Below, one piece after another: positions 35,808-47,520 of a stretch of DNA of 64,000 bases. The translations under genes were made by a program, and so were the position numbers. Below the pieces are notes generated by a model. That model ran no database searches. It was not told where the DNA came from and saw nothing but the letters and a program-made list of their open reading frames with translations. Origin of the DNA: Kryptolebias marmoratus (Eukaryota; Chordata; Actinopteri; Cyprinodontiformes; Rivulidae); NCBI RefSeq assembly GCF_001649575.2, contig NC_051445.1, positions 7,788,570 to 7,852,569 of the forward strand. The letters run 5' to 3'. Numbering within the stretch: position 1 is the first letter of the stretch; each line of letters opens with the position of its first letter.

Positions 35808-36055
35808 TCACACAAATAGCACAATTTCTTGTATGTTTTTCAGTGGCAAGTATTTAGTGACAACAATAAACGGGAAACACGGCAAATTCGGAATTAATTA
35901 ACTCAGAAAGTATATCTATTTAAATATTCCCAAAGAAAACTGAGGTTTCCCTTCACCCACAGGTTAACCTAAACCGTCAGCTGGCTTTTCACTGCCTGAG
36001 GGAAGAACTATGCAATGAATGGAAAATCAGGCCACACTTCTATCCAGGCCATTTT

Positions 36056-36061
36056 TATTGA
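36056..36061 (-). terminator. cited4: cited4 distal poly(A) signal
   Basis: AATAAA on the minus strand, about 915 nt after the stop codon. Closer signals at 36702 and 36432 are alternatives. Confidence 0.45.
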
Positions 36062-36592
36062 TCCTCAAAACCCCCTTTCACAAAGAAAACCCCCATCTCA
36101 ACCACAAAAAAGGGAACAATATAAACAACCAATAAATTAAAAAAAGTCTGCGTGATTAAGGCAGTTCTACATCTCCAATAGAACACAACAGTGTGGACAT
36201 GTTGGAGTTATACAGCTTCATACAGTACAAGCAGTAATTGTTGTTGAGAACATCACATCTAAAAAGGAAAAAAAAAAAAAAAAAGGCAGCACTTTTCCAA
36301 AAGTGAACCTTTTTTTTTTTCTTTTCCCAAAGTCTGGATGACACTCCCATTCTATTGACACAACGTTGTACTTTTGTGATTTCAAAAATAAAGCAATTGT
36401 TCCTTTAGATGACATTGTCTTCTCAGCTAATTTTATTACAAAGCCAAACAGAATAGGAAAAAAAAAATCAGGAGCAGAGAACTTAAATTTAATATTCCTC
36501 CCCAAACCTACTCGCAGAGAAAGATAATAAAAACCACTCAGATCTCAAAACAGAGAGGGTGGTTCATCTGTATATCAGTTTTCTCAGATAGG

Positions 36593-36604
36593 AATAAATA
36601 AATA
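36593..36604 (-). promoter_or_regulatory. cited4: AU-rich element in cited4 3' UTR
   Basis: The minus strand reads TATTTATTTATT, which contains the UUAUUUAUU nonamer of AU-rich decay elements. It lies about 370 nt after the stop codon. It would fit a short-lived, inducible message; effect inferred. Confidence 0.45.
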
Positions 36605-36974
36605 CACCTTTTTACTGGTAAACTGTCGTAGAGTCCAGACTTAGAGGCTACATAGTGTCAAAGAACTGTTCAGAGTGGCTTTTTAGGAATTTAAGCATTT
36701 CTTTATTACATTCATGTCCAGAAAATACTAGATGAGGAAGTAGGCTTTAAATCCAACCAGCCTCCTCCCACTAACAAACACGTGAGACTCGAGCGCTGTG
36801 TGTTTGCTGTGGAGATCCAGAGTTTCCTTCTGTGCACCCTGCACTGCAACTTTAGATTAGCTGCACAGGTCCGTGCTCATAAAATAAAAACCATAAAGAG
36901 ATGGCCTCTCTTCATCCATCCTGGACAATTCTTGTTGTTCTCCGTTTGTTGGCCCATCAGGAAGTAAGATCCTT

Positions 36975-37742
36975 TCAGCAGCTGACAGTGCTGGGCTGCT
37001 GTTTGCTAACAAAGTCTGAGACGAAGTCAAACTCATTCTGGCCCAGGCGCAGTTCTGGTAGCTCCTGGACCCGGTCCAAGCCCAACTCCATGACCAGTGA
37101 TGTCAGGACGTCCTCGTCAATCATGTCCGCGTCCATGCCATTCAGGGCCAGCGCGGGCCCGGCCATGTGCTGCATGCTGGCCAGCTGAGCTGGGTTCATG
37201 CGGTACTGGGTCGCAGGCCCCATGTGGTTCCCGCCCATAGGGCCCAGTGGGTGTCCATGGTACTGAGTGTTGAGTTTCTGCAGGTGCATGCTGGCCATGA
37301 GCTGCTGAGACGTTAACCCTCCGTTCATGAACTGCTGCTGCTGCTGCGGGTGCGGCGCCTGCTGCTGGTGTTGTTGTTGTTGTTGTTGTTGTGGATGCAT
37401 GTGATGCTGCTGTTGAGGGTGGTGCTGCTGCTGCTGCTGCTGAGCCTGCCCGTTATACATCATGTTACCAGAGGTCATCTGGTGGTGGGCCATCTGAGCC
37501 CCGTTGAGCTGTCCGTTCATGGGCCCGCCCACTATGCCTTGCCCCCGCCTCATGGCGGTCTCCATGTTGGCCTGGGCGCCTCCATAATGCATCATCTGAC
37601 CATTGGGAAGCGCACGCATGCCCTGCTGGTTGGCATGCTGCTGGTGACCTGCCTGCAGGCCGCCATTCATGCCCATCCTGTAACCGTGGAGACTGGCGCC
37701 TGCTGAGCTGTGATTCATGGGCATCATCAGATGATCTGCCAT
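36975..37742 (-). CDS. cited4: CITED4, CBP/p300-interacting transactivator
   Basis: CITED proteins bind the CH1/TAZ1 domain of CBP/p300 in the nucleus through a C-terminal acidic CR2 domain, modulating AP-2- and HIF-dependent transcription. This single-exon frame of 255 residues opens [13 protein letters not shown], has [13 protein letters not shown] at 44-56, a Q/H-rich tract at 99-137, the conserved [20 protein letters not shown] at 148-167, and CR2 at 202-255 with [22 protein letters not shown] (228-231) and the terminal [14 protein letters not shown]4 is preferred over CITED2: the [14 protein letters not shown] and GMDAD...QELPEL phrases and the SCMH1 linkage both fit CITED4. Oddity: residue 232 is R where relatives have F or W (LPEL[F/W]LGQ). 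An acceptor (aaacacag) lies just before the ATG, as expected for CITED genes with an intron in the 5' UTR. Confidence 0.9.
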   Translation of the reverse strand: MADHLMMPMNHSSAGASLHGYRMGMNGGLQAGHQQHANQQGMRALPNGQMMHYGGAQANMETAMRRGQGIVGGPMNGQLNGAQMAHHQMTSGNMMYNGQAQQQQQQHHPQQQHHMHPQQQQQQQHQQQAPHPQQQQQFMNGGLTSQQLMASMHLQKLNTQYHGHPLGPMGGNHMGPATQYRMNPAQLASMQHMAGPALALNGMDADMIDEDVLTSLVMELGLDRVQELPELRLGQNEFDFVSDFVSKQQPSTVSC

Positions 37743-38750
37743 GCCTCCTGTGTTTGGTCACAAAGCAGAAAATGTTATGAGACAAAAGTAAGGAGCAGGC
37801 AAGGTTTTTAATTCAAGTACAAGCTTAACTTATCCTTTGAATCCGAGTCCAATTGGTGTATCTAAATAACAATGCTCCCATGACATTTAAACAATTGTTA
37901 ATCCCACCAAATTTCTCAGATAGTCAACTGATTTTTTCGTAAATAGACAATACTCTGCACATTTATCAAAAAAAAAAAAAAGAGGAAGCAAGTTTCCTTT
38001 AAATGTGACTATCCTAAATCAGGTTAAACAACAGAAATTGCTTGCAAAACATAAAAGCTTGATGGTCATTTTGCCTGCCGGCGAGCACTAAAAACCTGAC
38101 TGGCCCTCCAAAAACCTCCCCTCTTTGTGCAAAACGCCCAGGTTGAAATTACAGGTTAACACAGACCGGGACCTTTTTCGGCTCTTTAATTCATGCACAA
38201 TAAGATAATGAGAAGGGGGGNNNNNNNNNNNNNNNNNNNNNNNNNNNNNNNNNNNNNNNNNNNNNNNNNNNNNNNNNNNNNNNNNNNNGGGGGGGGGGGG
38301 GGGGTGTATATGAATCGTGTTTAAATCTCCCCCCTCCTGATGTTGCACGGCAGCTGAGGTGGAAAGATCTGTTACATTTTTTTCGCACGTAAGGTTGCAA
38401 CAAAGAACACTGACATCATGCAACATCTCCCCAACAGCTGAATCACCACAATACTAACAAGACGGGCTTTCCACACGCCGTCCTCCGCCCGCGACGCCTG
38501 AGCCACAACCAGCCTCGGCATTCGACACAAACGTGGAAAACGCAGCGACGTGGACCATTTTGTTATATTCGACTTTGAAACAAGAAGAAATGCAAACAAT
38601 GGAGGAGCAGCAGCAGCAGCAGGAGCCCCCGAGACCACAACGAGACCCCCCCCCTTCCTCCTCTCCCACCTCCTCCTCCTCCTCCTCTCAATTTCTTCTT
38701 CTTCTTCCAACAAATAAATCCGATTTAAAATAAATAAATAAATCGCTCAC
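37743..38750 (-). other. cited4: Putative cited4 5' UTR intron
   Basis: On the minus strand it runs from a donor CGG|gtgagc (at 38750) to an acceptor aaacacag about 5 nt before the ATG. It contains the assembly gap. Confidence 0.5.
38215..38304. other. Assembly gap inside a poly(G) run
   Basis: 68 N (38221-38288) are flanked by 6 G on the left and 16 G on the right. The true length of the G tract and any sequence within it are unknown. Open frames crossing the gap are artefacts. Confidence 0.98.
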
Positions 38751-39060
38751 CCGTTTCCGCTACGTTTTCACAAAGTTGCGCGACTTTGCTTCGGCTCCGT
38801 CCGTTTTCGAAACAGTTTTCCTCTTCGCGACGGCGAAGCTCCTCCTGAAATTACAGCACGTACTCCGCGGGGTTACGCTTCATGCTCGAGCGGGGACGGC
38901 GTGCACAAAGACTACCGCATCAGATCTTGAAACGACTGCCTATTTTCTGGGTCAACTCAGGGATTATGTACATCTAAAAAGCTGAGAGGAAGGCAGTCGC
39001 GGAGAGGTGGAGCCTCGGTGCTGCCGCTTCTTTGTTCCTATTGGCCCTACTTCGTGTAAT
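38430..39060 (-). promoter_or_regulatory. cited4: cited4 CpG-rich promoter
   Basis: This is the clearest CpG-rich stretch in the window, with words such as 'cgcgactttgcttcggctcc' and 'gcgacggcgaagc'. A CCAAT box lies on the minus strand at 39040-39044. It includes the putative first exon. A clear TATA box was not found. Confidence 0.55.
38751..38960 (-). other. cited4: Putative cited4 non-coding first exon
   Basis: CpG-rich DNA upstream of cited4 ends, on the minus strand, at a good donor (CGG|gtgagc). CITED genes commonly have a separate 5' UTR exon. The start is estimated. Confidence 0.4.
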
Positions 39061-39134
39061 TGTGCAGGGGCGTAGAGAAAAGGGGGCCGTTCGAAATTTA
39101 AAGACCCTCAACTGTCTTATTTCTCTCTGAAGAT

Positions 39135-39220
<86 letters not shown>
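39135..39220. repeat. (GATA)n microsatellite
   Basis: About 21 uninterrupted GATA units, roughly 100 bp upstream of the CCAAT box of cited4. Likely polymorphic. Confidence 0.97.
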
Positions 39221-42200
39221 ATAAACTACTAAAGCAAAAACATGCTCAGAGCTGTGTTTTATTATTTATTTTAAGAGATGGGGTGTAATTTAGGACCGTT
39301 GCATGTTTCATTTCTTAGCTTTAAAAAAAACACACACAGTTTGCATGATTTCACTTTGTAATCCTTTCAAAATAAAATAAAAACTCTTTGAGATCGCCCT
39401 TTTTAACTAGCCTTTGAATATTAGCAATACATGTCAATAACAGTAGATTCTTTTGCATTCGAACACTATAACATGATCACTACCAGAGGCTGAAAGTGCT
39501 GTATAATTGGATTACTGGGATGCAAACTGACAAGTGAAAATAGTTTAAGTTTATTTCTATCTTTCAGTCAGCCGTCTTGAATTTTGAGGGCAGGGTTGGT
39601 CAGGAACTCCGACTTTCCAAGTTAGAATTCATAACTGTAAGGGATATTCCAGGTTTTTGTTTGTTTTGGTTTGGTTTTTTTGAACTTGCATATGCAGACT
39701 TCCAAGTACAAATAGATAACTAGGGCATCCCAGGGTCATTCAGAAAAAAAAATCTGTAGAATTTTTTTTGTTTGTTTGTTTCCCAGTTTTAAGAATAAAG
39801 GTGTCATGTTGAGAATAAAGTCAAAATAGTGTTTCAAGAATAAAGTGTCTGCTGCCTCTTACTTCCTTAGTGCATGTGAATGTGCAGTGAGCTCCTTGTT
39901 GTTGCCACAGTTTGTGTATTTGCACTTCATCTCTAAGATCACTGTTGGTACATGTGACCCACAAGTGTGCTGTGTGTTCTCAGAGAAAGGCAGTGGAGGG
40001 AGGGCAGAGGAATGTAGCCTCTGTGCTATTCTGAACCACCCAGCTTGCGAGCAGCAGCGTTAACTATAGCTGTGCATGGGTGTTTGTTTGCCTCATTTAT
40101 GTGTTTTACGTGACTGTGGATGCATGCATGTATGTTTCTGCGTGTCCAAGCATGCGCGCGTGTGTGTGTATGTTTGCACAGCCACACCTCAGATGCACTG
40201 GTGTTTTGATTGTTTACTTCAGGATGACAACCTCTTGCCTGCAGTTGAAAAAGAATGGAACCACTTTAGGGAAGTGAGCCATACTGTTGTCAAGGGAATT
40301 TGTCTGTAAATGGGCACCCACCGGCAGGGGTTTGTCATTGTGTGGCATTGTCCAGCAGCTAATGTTAAATAGGCCACTCCCAGGTGGGGAGACTCTCAGA
40401 GAGAAAAAAAAAATCACCCATCCAGTCAGCGCAAACAAAACACAGAATCAACACAAGTTTCTGCTGTGCTTTGTGAATTTCTTTTAGACGAGCAAGTGTG
40501 TGCAGGACCACAGAAGCTTGTGTCCTTACAACAATAAAGCTTTTCAAAATGCATCAAAACAGTCTTTATTTTCATACGAGAGCCACTAGCTCACTAATTT
40601 CATCACTATGTCTGTTTAAAACCCAGCATATTTGCGTGAAATGGAGTTTTAATCAGCCGTGATTCTGGTCAAGAAATGCAATGTAATTATGTTTGAACTG
40701 TAGCTTGTTCTGTTGTAGACTATAGACGATTCACTGTGGTTCTATCCTGTACACAATGTTTTATGTTTTTATGGATTTATTAAGTTATCTGACTGTAATC
40801 ACTAGTTTCATGGGAGAGATTCCACACACCCTTCCTTCTGCCATTTATTGACTTCCATGCTTATGTTAGCGTGTGCGTGTGTGGGTGCATGTCAGCAGGA
40901 AAGAGCACCAGAGTGTTCACGTAACCGTATTTCTAACAGACTAAAAGTGAGTAGACACAACAAAGAGACACCCATGTGCCACATTGCAAAACACAATAAA
41001 ATTATGTTTTTGCAGGATAGGTCTATTCAAGTACACGTAGAAAAGGAAATGTCTCACATTGTATCACTTATTTGTTGTTTTTTTTGTCTTTTTGCCATTT
41101 ATCAAAGGTGCCTAATGGACTTTATGAGCAACTTGTCCAAATACATTCAGATGTAGCAAATTTTCACTTTAATAAAACAATCTTTTTTTTTCATTTTGTG
41201 AACACTAAAATAACTGCATAGAGAAATAAAGTCTCTGCTCCTTTTGTAAAATCTTCTCAATGAACTGCTAAGAAAATTTGCATATCAATCAGGACACTTA
41301 AGTTCTTCTCTCACCTGACACGGTTTCTACAGTCACTTTATTAGGAAAGTTCAAACTTGTTTTCAGTTGCTAACCTTCTGTTGCTGATAGGCTATATAGA
41401 GAAATTGCTGGTTGGTTACGTTTAGCCATAAAAAACAAGTTTTTCAGGAGAACACCACAGCTAGCATTGTATCTGATTAGTAACAGGGGTGATATTTGTT
41501 TTGTCCAAACTCCCCAAGCCTTTTGTGATTATGCAGCTTCAGATCCAGAGCCCCACCTTTGTGCTGACCTCTAAGACTGGGGTTCCATGGTCATGTGTAC
41601 TCCAAACATGCTGGACCACCTGAGCTAAACACATTTACTTTTTTCTATTTTTTAGCAAAGATGAAGAAGGAATTAGTTTCTCAAATGCTACCTGATAAAT
41701 GTTGACATTTTAAACTGAAATTTTTTGCCCTAAAGAAGTTATTCACGATGGTCAAATAAAAATCTCAAATCTGTCTGAAAGACTCAAAGATGTCAGCTCA
41801 GCTTAATAAAGGTGGCAGTGTGGTGTACTCATCTGAAAATGGCTCTGCTCTGTCTTCTGCTACACATCACCTGCCAAGGCACTCAGGTATATTGTTCCCA
41901 CTGTCTGCGGTGACTGTTATGAAGTTAGTGAGATCACACAGTAATTAGCTGACTCTTCCCTGACCTCTGCGTCAGGACTTCAGCAAAGCCTACAGAATGA
42001 CATTATAGGCCAACGTTCATTGCTCCCTTACGTCTATGGATGTTTTTGCTCCAAATCCTTTTAAAGCAAAGGCCCTACTGAAGTACATTAAAGTGAAGAC
42101 TGCACCAGGGAATTGTCTGCTAAGTGATGCAATGACTACAAATATCCTTGGTTCTGAAAGTTTGCTGAGGAAAAAGAAACTTTGCACTTGCAAGTGAAGA

Positions 42201-42603
42201 ACAACAAAACAATGGATCAAGATTTTTCTTTTGGCAGCCAGTCAGTATAGTTCTATGTATACTGTATACTGCATGGGGCACATAATCTCTAAAGAAATGC
42301 ATCTTTTTCCATTGGTTATATTATTGCTCCAACTAATGCAGAGCATCAGGAAGCAGTTATATTTTGATTGCCACCAGATCCCTCTCCTCAGTGTCTCAGC
42401 AAAATATTTTTTATGGTAGTAAAAAAAATCTGTTAGCACTACTGTCATCTGGATTTGAATGCAATGTGAAAGTGTTTAGTCAGATTCAGTTCAGTATCAA
42501 ATTCATTTTGGATGTATTGTACACTAATATTCAATAAGGGTGCTGTGTTCAAGGCAGGAAGAGTAGGTAGAGATCATGTTTTCTTTAGAGAAACACCGTT
42601 TTA

Positions 42604-42870
42604 CCAATCATCCTTCCATCCGTTTTCTTTACTCGCTCTTTCTTTCCGGGTTGCGGGGGAGCTGGTGCCTCCAGCAGTCACTGCGAGGTGGGGGACACTC
42701 TGGACAGGTCGCAAGTCCATCACAGGGCCACGTAGAGACAAATGAGACAAACAACCATTCACACTCTCAGTCACACCTTGGGACAATTTAGAGTTACCAA
42801 TTAACCTGACATGCGCAGTTTTTTTGGTCTGTGGGAGGAAACCGGAGTACCCAGTGTAAACCCACGCAAC
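42604..42870 (+). repeat. Interspersed repeat family B, copy 2
   Basis: It shares with 11440-11706 the phrases 'aagtccatcacagggccac', 'aacaaccattcacac', 'gggacaattt' and 'gtgggaggaaacc'. It is shorter at its right end. The overlapping frames on both strands are not genes. Confidence 0.75.
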
Positions 42871-44993
42871 CAACCATAACATTTTAAAATGGAGGCGCTG
42901 AAACTGACAGAAACAACCCCCTGACAAAAGGAATCTGTCTGCATGACGACTGACAGCTCATTGTCAGTATTTCTGTGTGGGCTGACTTTTGTAGTTTAGT
43001 CAAAAATAAATGTTTTTTTTGTTGTTTGTTTGTCCTTTTGTGGCTTTTTGTGTGGCTTTTAATTTACCGTAGTCTTACTTTACTGAGTCAGTTCTAGGGA
43101 AACTGTAGCATTCAAAAGACTGAGGTTAAACCGAGCTATACTGGCAAAAGAAAGTAATTCATTCAGCTTGTTTTAGAATGTGTACCAGCTTTTAATTAAC
43201 CACCTTTTGTATCTTTATCATTGTTTTACAATGTTGTGAAATTCAACCAGTTTTAACAAGAAAAATGACTGAGTAAGCATCCAAGGGTATTGTACAGAAC
43301 ACCTCACTTTTTAAGGAAAAGATTATTACTGTATTTTGCTGCATATATTTTTTTTAGATTTTTAGCTTGTTCCAATGATGGACTAGCTTGAGTCAAAGCT
43401 TGAGACTTACAGTGATAATACATTTTAAATAAAAACAAGTTCTCTATTAATGTAACCCTAAGGCATCAATGATCTGTGAGATTTTACACCCATTAGCCTC
43501 TTTGTTATTTCTTCCTTTGTCATCGCTCTGACACAAATGAACTGTCAACCCACTTGACATGAGAAGGTCTGTACTGATTTGTATTTCCCCTGAGATGTGA
43601 AACCAAAAGTTTGTTTAGCACTCTATCTCACTTGGTGTGGGGGAGGGTTGGTATTGTTCTGGTAAATGAGAGACTCTATAAATACTCCCAAGGTTTTCTT
43701 GTCTATCTCGACCACCAATCAACAGTAACTGTTCAGTTGAGAGGACCATAAGTCTGAGTCAAGGCTAAGAGCGAAGGCTTGTGTGAGGTTTTGAGCCAGT
43801 GTTGTGAAGGATTTTGGGAGAGAGGAGGAAGGGAGGGGGAGAAACTTGGTAACTGGCATTCACAGACCAGACGCCATAAGTGGGGGATGAGCCTTGAGTG
43901 AAAGTCATGACTTGGTGGAGAAAGGAGTGGTTGGAATGTGGCTCATTGAAAGAGTTTTCCAACATTTTTTTATTGTGCCATGTGGCATTGAATCAAGGTG
44001 TTTTCTTTGTTAGAGTCGCTTGGACTTTTTTCTTAAAATTTTAGTGTCTCAAAGTTTGATCATGACACATTTAGAAAGCCTGCAGTTGGTAATTTCTTTA
44101 TTATGGGGAAATCTCAGTCAGCCTATTAGAGATCTAACAAACATTTTATTTGGATGGTAATAAAACAGAAATCTCAATTTTTTAAAAAATGATTTCAATT
44201 TCATCTTCCCAACCAAGTACAGTGACAAGAGGTTTTCAGAACAGCTACCTTTAATGTTTTGCTTGGAAGGCATGGTATTACCTTTCACAGTTTGAAGTGA
44301 CTTATTAGTTTTGGAAAGCCACAGAAACTGTTTGAAGCAGCCTCCTTTTGGTTTTGATGTTGCAAAGATGTGGGGGTGGAGGATTCCAGGGGTTGCTCAG
44401 ATGTAGTTTACACCGAAAATAAAACCACATTTTCATAGAAACTCTTCAAGTATGTGGAAAATTTTAGTCATGTACATGTGACAGACAATAATAAAGAGCT
44501 GCAACTTTTACAACATTGTATAACATAGATGCAATCTTTTCTAAATGTTTTAAGACTGAGAAAAATACACAGCTTTCTCTCTGACACTAGAAGAAGTAAC
44601 TTTTAAAACAATTGCTAAGTTCATTTTTTTTCCTCTCTCCACTGATTTGTATAGAATAGCTCATCTTTTCCAGCTCCAGAAGTGAAGGGTTGTAGAAACT
44701 TGATGACAAAGTTTTTCCTTTAGCTCATCTGCTTGCAAACTTATAGGCAGCACGCCCTCTTGTAGCAAAAAATGGATGGTTAATATAAAAGATACACACC
44801 TCCATCACTGTTTAATGTGTTGCTGTTTAAACACATCCTCAAGTGACGAAACATTCAACATGGCTTCTACCAGAGGGTATTATAACAAGTCAATTGGATC
44901 TTTTGCAAAACACTTCAAGCCGGGACTTTGAGTCCTTTTGGTCACCTCAGTGTGTTTTCTGAATGGACCGAGGCAATGTTAAAAGTGGTTGCT

Positions 44994-45038
44994 TAAACAT
45001 AGCCTTTATTAAGATCATCTTAATAAAGGCTATGTTTA
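44994..45038. repeat. Perfect 45-nt palindrome (22-bp arms, 1-nt centre)
   Basis: The left arm (44994-45015) begins TAAACATAGCC and the right arm (45017-45038) ends GGCTATGTTTA. The arms are exact reverse complements around a single C at 45016. It is not part of a repeat family seen elsewhere in the window. Confidence 0.95.
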
Positions 45039-45224
45039 TATGTACGTCTTTCTCAGTTGAAAAAAATAAAAATAAACAGATCATCAATCAAATTCCAAAG
45101 GCATTTATGCATGGTTGAATTCAGAAGTGGGATTTTTCAGTAAATTTAAGTGAATAAAAATTTGGATGGACATCCTGATTGTAAACACACAGGTTCATAT
45201 GATTATTTTTTACTGCCTAGATTT

Positions 45225-46310
45225 TGTGCATGGATAAAATTACATTATATAAACCCCTGTGCAGCACACAAACTACACTGAGTTCAGTTGTAAAGCAGGT
45301 AAAAATGTTTTCTTTTTGGCGCAAACTTTAAAAGTTAAGTCACTTTACATACACATTTTCTTCATAGTATACAAAAATTAATGCTATCCTTAGGTTAATA
45401 AGTTAACATCTTTCCTTTGTCCACAATGCAGACCAAAACTAAATTAGCATCATAAAATGCAATGTCCCCTTTCATTAAATGTTAGTAAAACATTCCAGCT
45501 ACAAACTGTAAACAGGAGTTACCAAACAGCCTATTGATTCTATAATTTGCTAAAATATTTTAAAGTAGCATTTTTTAACCTCCTGAACTTAACAAAATGT
45601 ATACAAAGTGTTCTACGTGTGAAAATTCATGTTTCAGTTTTTTTGTAAATTGTATCAATCTATTTTTGCCTCTCTTTTATTATAAATATTTTGTTTGTTT
45701 GTTTGTTTTCCCTCCACTTTTTAGAAGTTTAAATAAACATAGCACTGAACTTTTGCTGAATCAGTTTGTACAGCTGGTTACACAAAAGTTTGTGCAAGTT
45801 TGCACAAACAGATCAAAGTATTTTTCCCTGCTGAGATTTTGTGCATGGATGAAGTTACGTAATATGTTGTGCAGTTCACTATATGAGAGCCAATTAAAAA
45901 CTTTGGAGGATAGAGTTAACTATTAAAAGCAATCTTTCTAGTAAAATCATTGCCATACAATTTTAAATCGCTGGATACACACAATAATGTTAATGTGAGG
46001 TTGATGAATCAAAATATCTTCCTTTCTTCCACAATGAACACCAAAAGAGCAAACATGGGTTTTTTTGTTGTTGTTTTTTTACAAAAATATTAGTTACCTG
46101 GACTTTGAATGAAAGTCACTATATAGCCAACCTAGTCAACAGGTTCCCTATCTCTTGTAAAATAACAAATTTAAATCTAACAAGCACAAATTGTTTGATT
46201 CCTGTTGTTTTTATAATTTGCATCAACTGAGTTGATTCTGTTCTCTTTTTGAAAATAAACATTCTTCTTGCTAAATTAGTTTATACAGTCAGTAGTACAG
46301 GTTCCATAAC
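45225..46310. repeat. Diverged local tandem duplication
   Basis: Colinear similar phrases occur about 520-610 bp apart. Examples are 'gattttgtgcatggat' at about 45222 and 45836; 'tccacaatg' near 45420 and 46028; and 'aaataaaca...agtttgtacag' near 45732 versus a counterpart near 46254. This suggests an old duplication of about 0.55-0.6 kb. Confidence 0.5.
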
Positions 46311-47404
46311 ATATTAGTTAAGTATTTTGGGGTTTTCAAGTGGCTGATACAGTTAGTGATTTGGGGGTCCTTCAGTGGATTACTGGATTGGTGCAAACCC
46401 TGCGCAAGACATGTTCAATAAACACGTGATTTTTCTTTTTTTACTACAATCATAATAAGGACAGGTAGTGGACTCCATCTTGACATGCACATACCAACAA
46501 AACTCACCACAGTTTAAATATAACTGGTTTTGTAGTGTTAGTGTATTTTATTGTTTGCATATAATAAAGAAAAATTGTAATGTCACATAGTCAAACGCAA
46601 ACAAAAATTTCTATCTGTACCCAGGGGCCCAAAAGTCCAAGCATAGAATATCTCTTAAATGGAAGTTTTCAACTTCTAAGTCTTTTTTTTTTCTCATTTC
46701 TAAAACAAGTTTTTCTGGCACTCCAAGCACATTTAGCCTTTAAAGAGATTTACATTTTCTACCCATTTTTTAGATAATCCACATTTTCCATTCTAACCCT
46801 TCTTGTGAGAGCAAACGACTATTGAAAATACTTCAACTGAGACCATTTTGAACACAATCATCTTTGCTTTTAGATGTGGTCAAATAATATATCAGACAAA
46901 TTTATAAACACATAGAAAGATTTTAAGTCACAACACAAACGTCTTTCCAGATTTAAATCACAAAAGTTGTGCTCACAGTGAAGGTCTAATGCTGTAATGA
47001 AAATTGTGACGACACACTCATCGCTGATGAATTACTGCAAGCTATGCGAACACTGCAGGAGATCTCTCTGGTCTCGTGTATTCAGTCTTGGATCATTACA
47101 AAGCAATGTCAGTCATTTACAGTCAACACCACAAGTGCACTGCCTGCGTTTCCAGGCATCACCAGTCATCAGCATTTACTTGCCTGAGGGATCCTCACTG
47201 CTCCAAACACTAATCATGTCCCCTTCACCTCACTTCCTGCCTTAAAGCCACTGATGATGTTTCAAGTTACCTCTAGAAACCTACACATACTGCACAAGAG
47301 TGCTGGGGGGAAGCATTGACTAAATGGACAACAACAGCCATCACAACCTGTCAAACAAGTAGCTATTATGGAAAGTAGGAGTGGGAGAACACAGTGACAA
47401 AGTA

Positions 47405-47520
47405 GAGAATGACCTATTAATCATTCATTATCTCCCTGCACTGGTAATGAGGTGATGACTCTTAAATAATTAGCAGTGTGTCTGAAGCATATTTCCATTG
47501 CAGTAGCCTTAGGAAATAGA
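47405..47520. promoter_or_regulatory. Candidate conserved non-coding element
   Basis: A non-repetitive block with 'ctgcactggtaatgaggtga' and 'taaataattagcagtgtg' words and no open frame. Inferred from composition only. Confidence 0.2.

Larger units (their letters stand above)
26442..36030. other. Intergenic region between the 3' ends of scmh1 and cited4
   Basis: No supported gene was found. It holds a TTTAGCT-rich minisatellite, family A repeat copies, simple repeats, a hairpin and candidate regulatory blocks, listed separately. I saw nothing resembling CTPS1 or SLFNL1, which lie between these genes in human. Confidence 0.65.
36040..36974 (-). other. cited4: cited4 3' UTR
   Basis: AT-rich sequence downstream of the stop. 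It has minus-strand AATAAA words at 36702-36707, 36432-36437 and 36056-36061, so alternative polyadenylation is possible. The distal end is estimated from the last signal. Confidence 0.55.

Noticed and set aside
37350..37706. 118-codon + strand frame opposite cited4
   Set aside because: It is the antisense shadow of the Q/H-rich cited4 coding sequence, rich in leucine from CTG runs.
38088..38426. Open frames crossing the N gap
   Set aside because: They exist only because unknown bases are read through; there is no real sequence in the middle.
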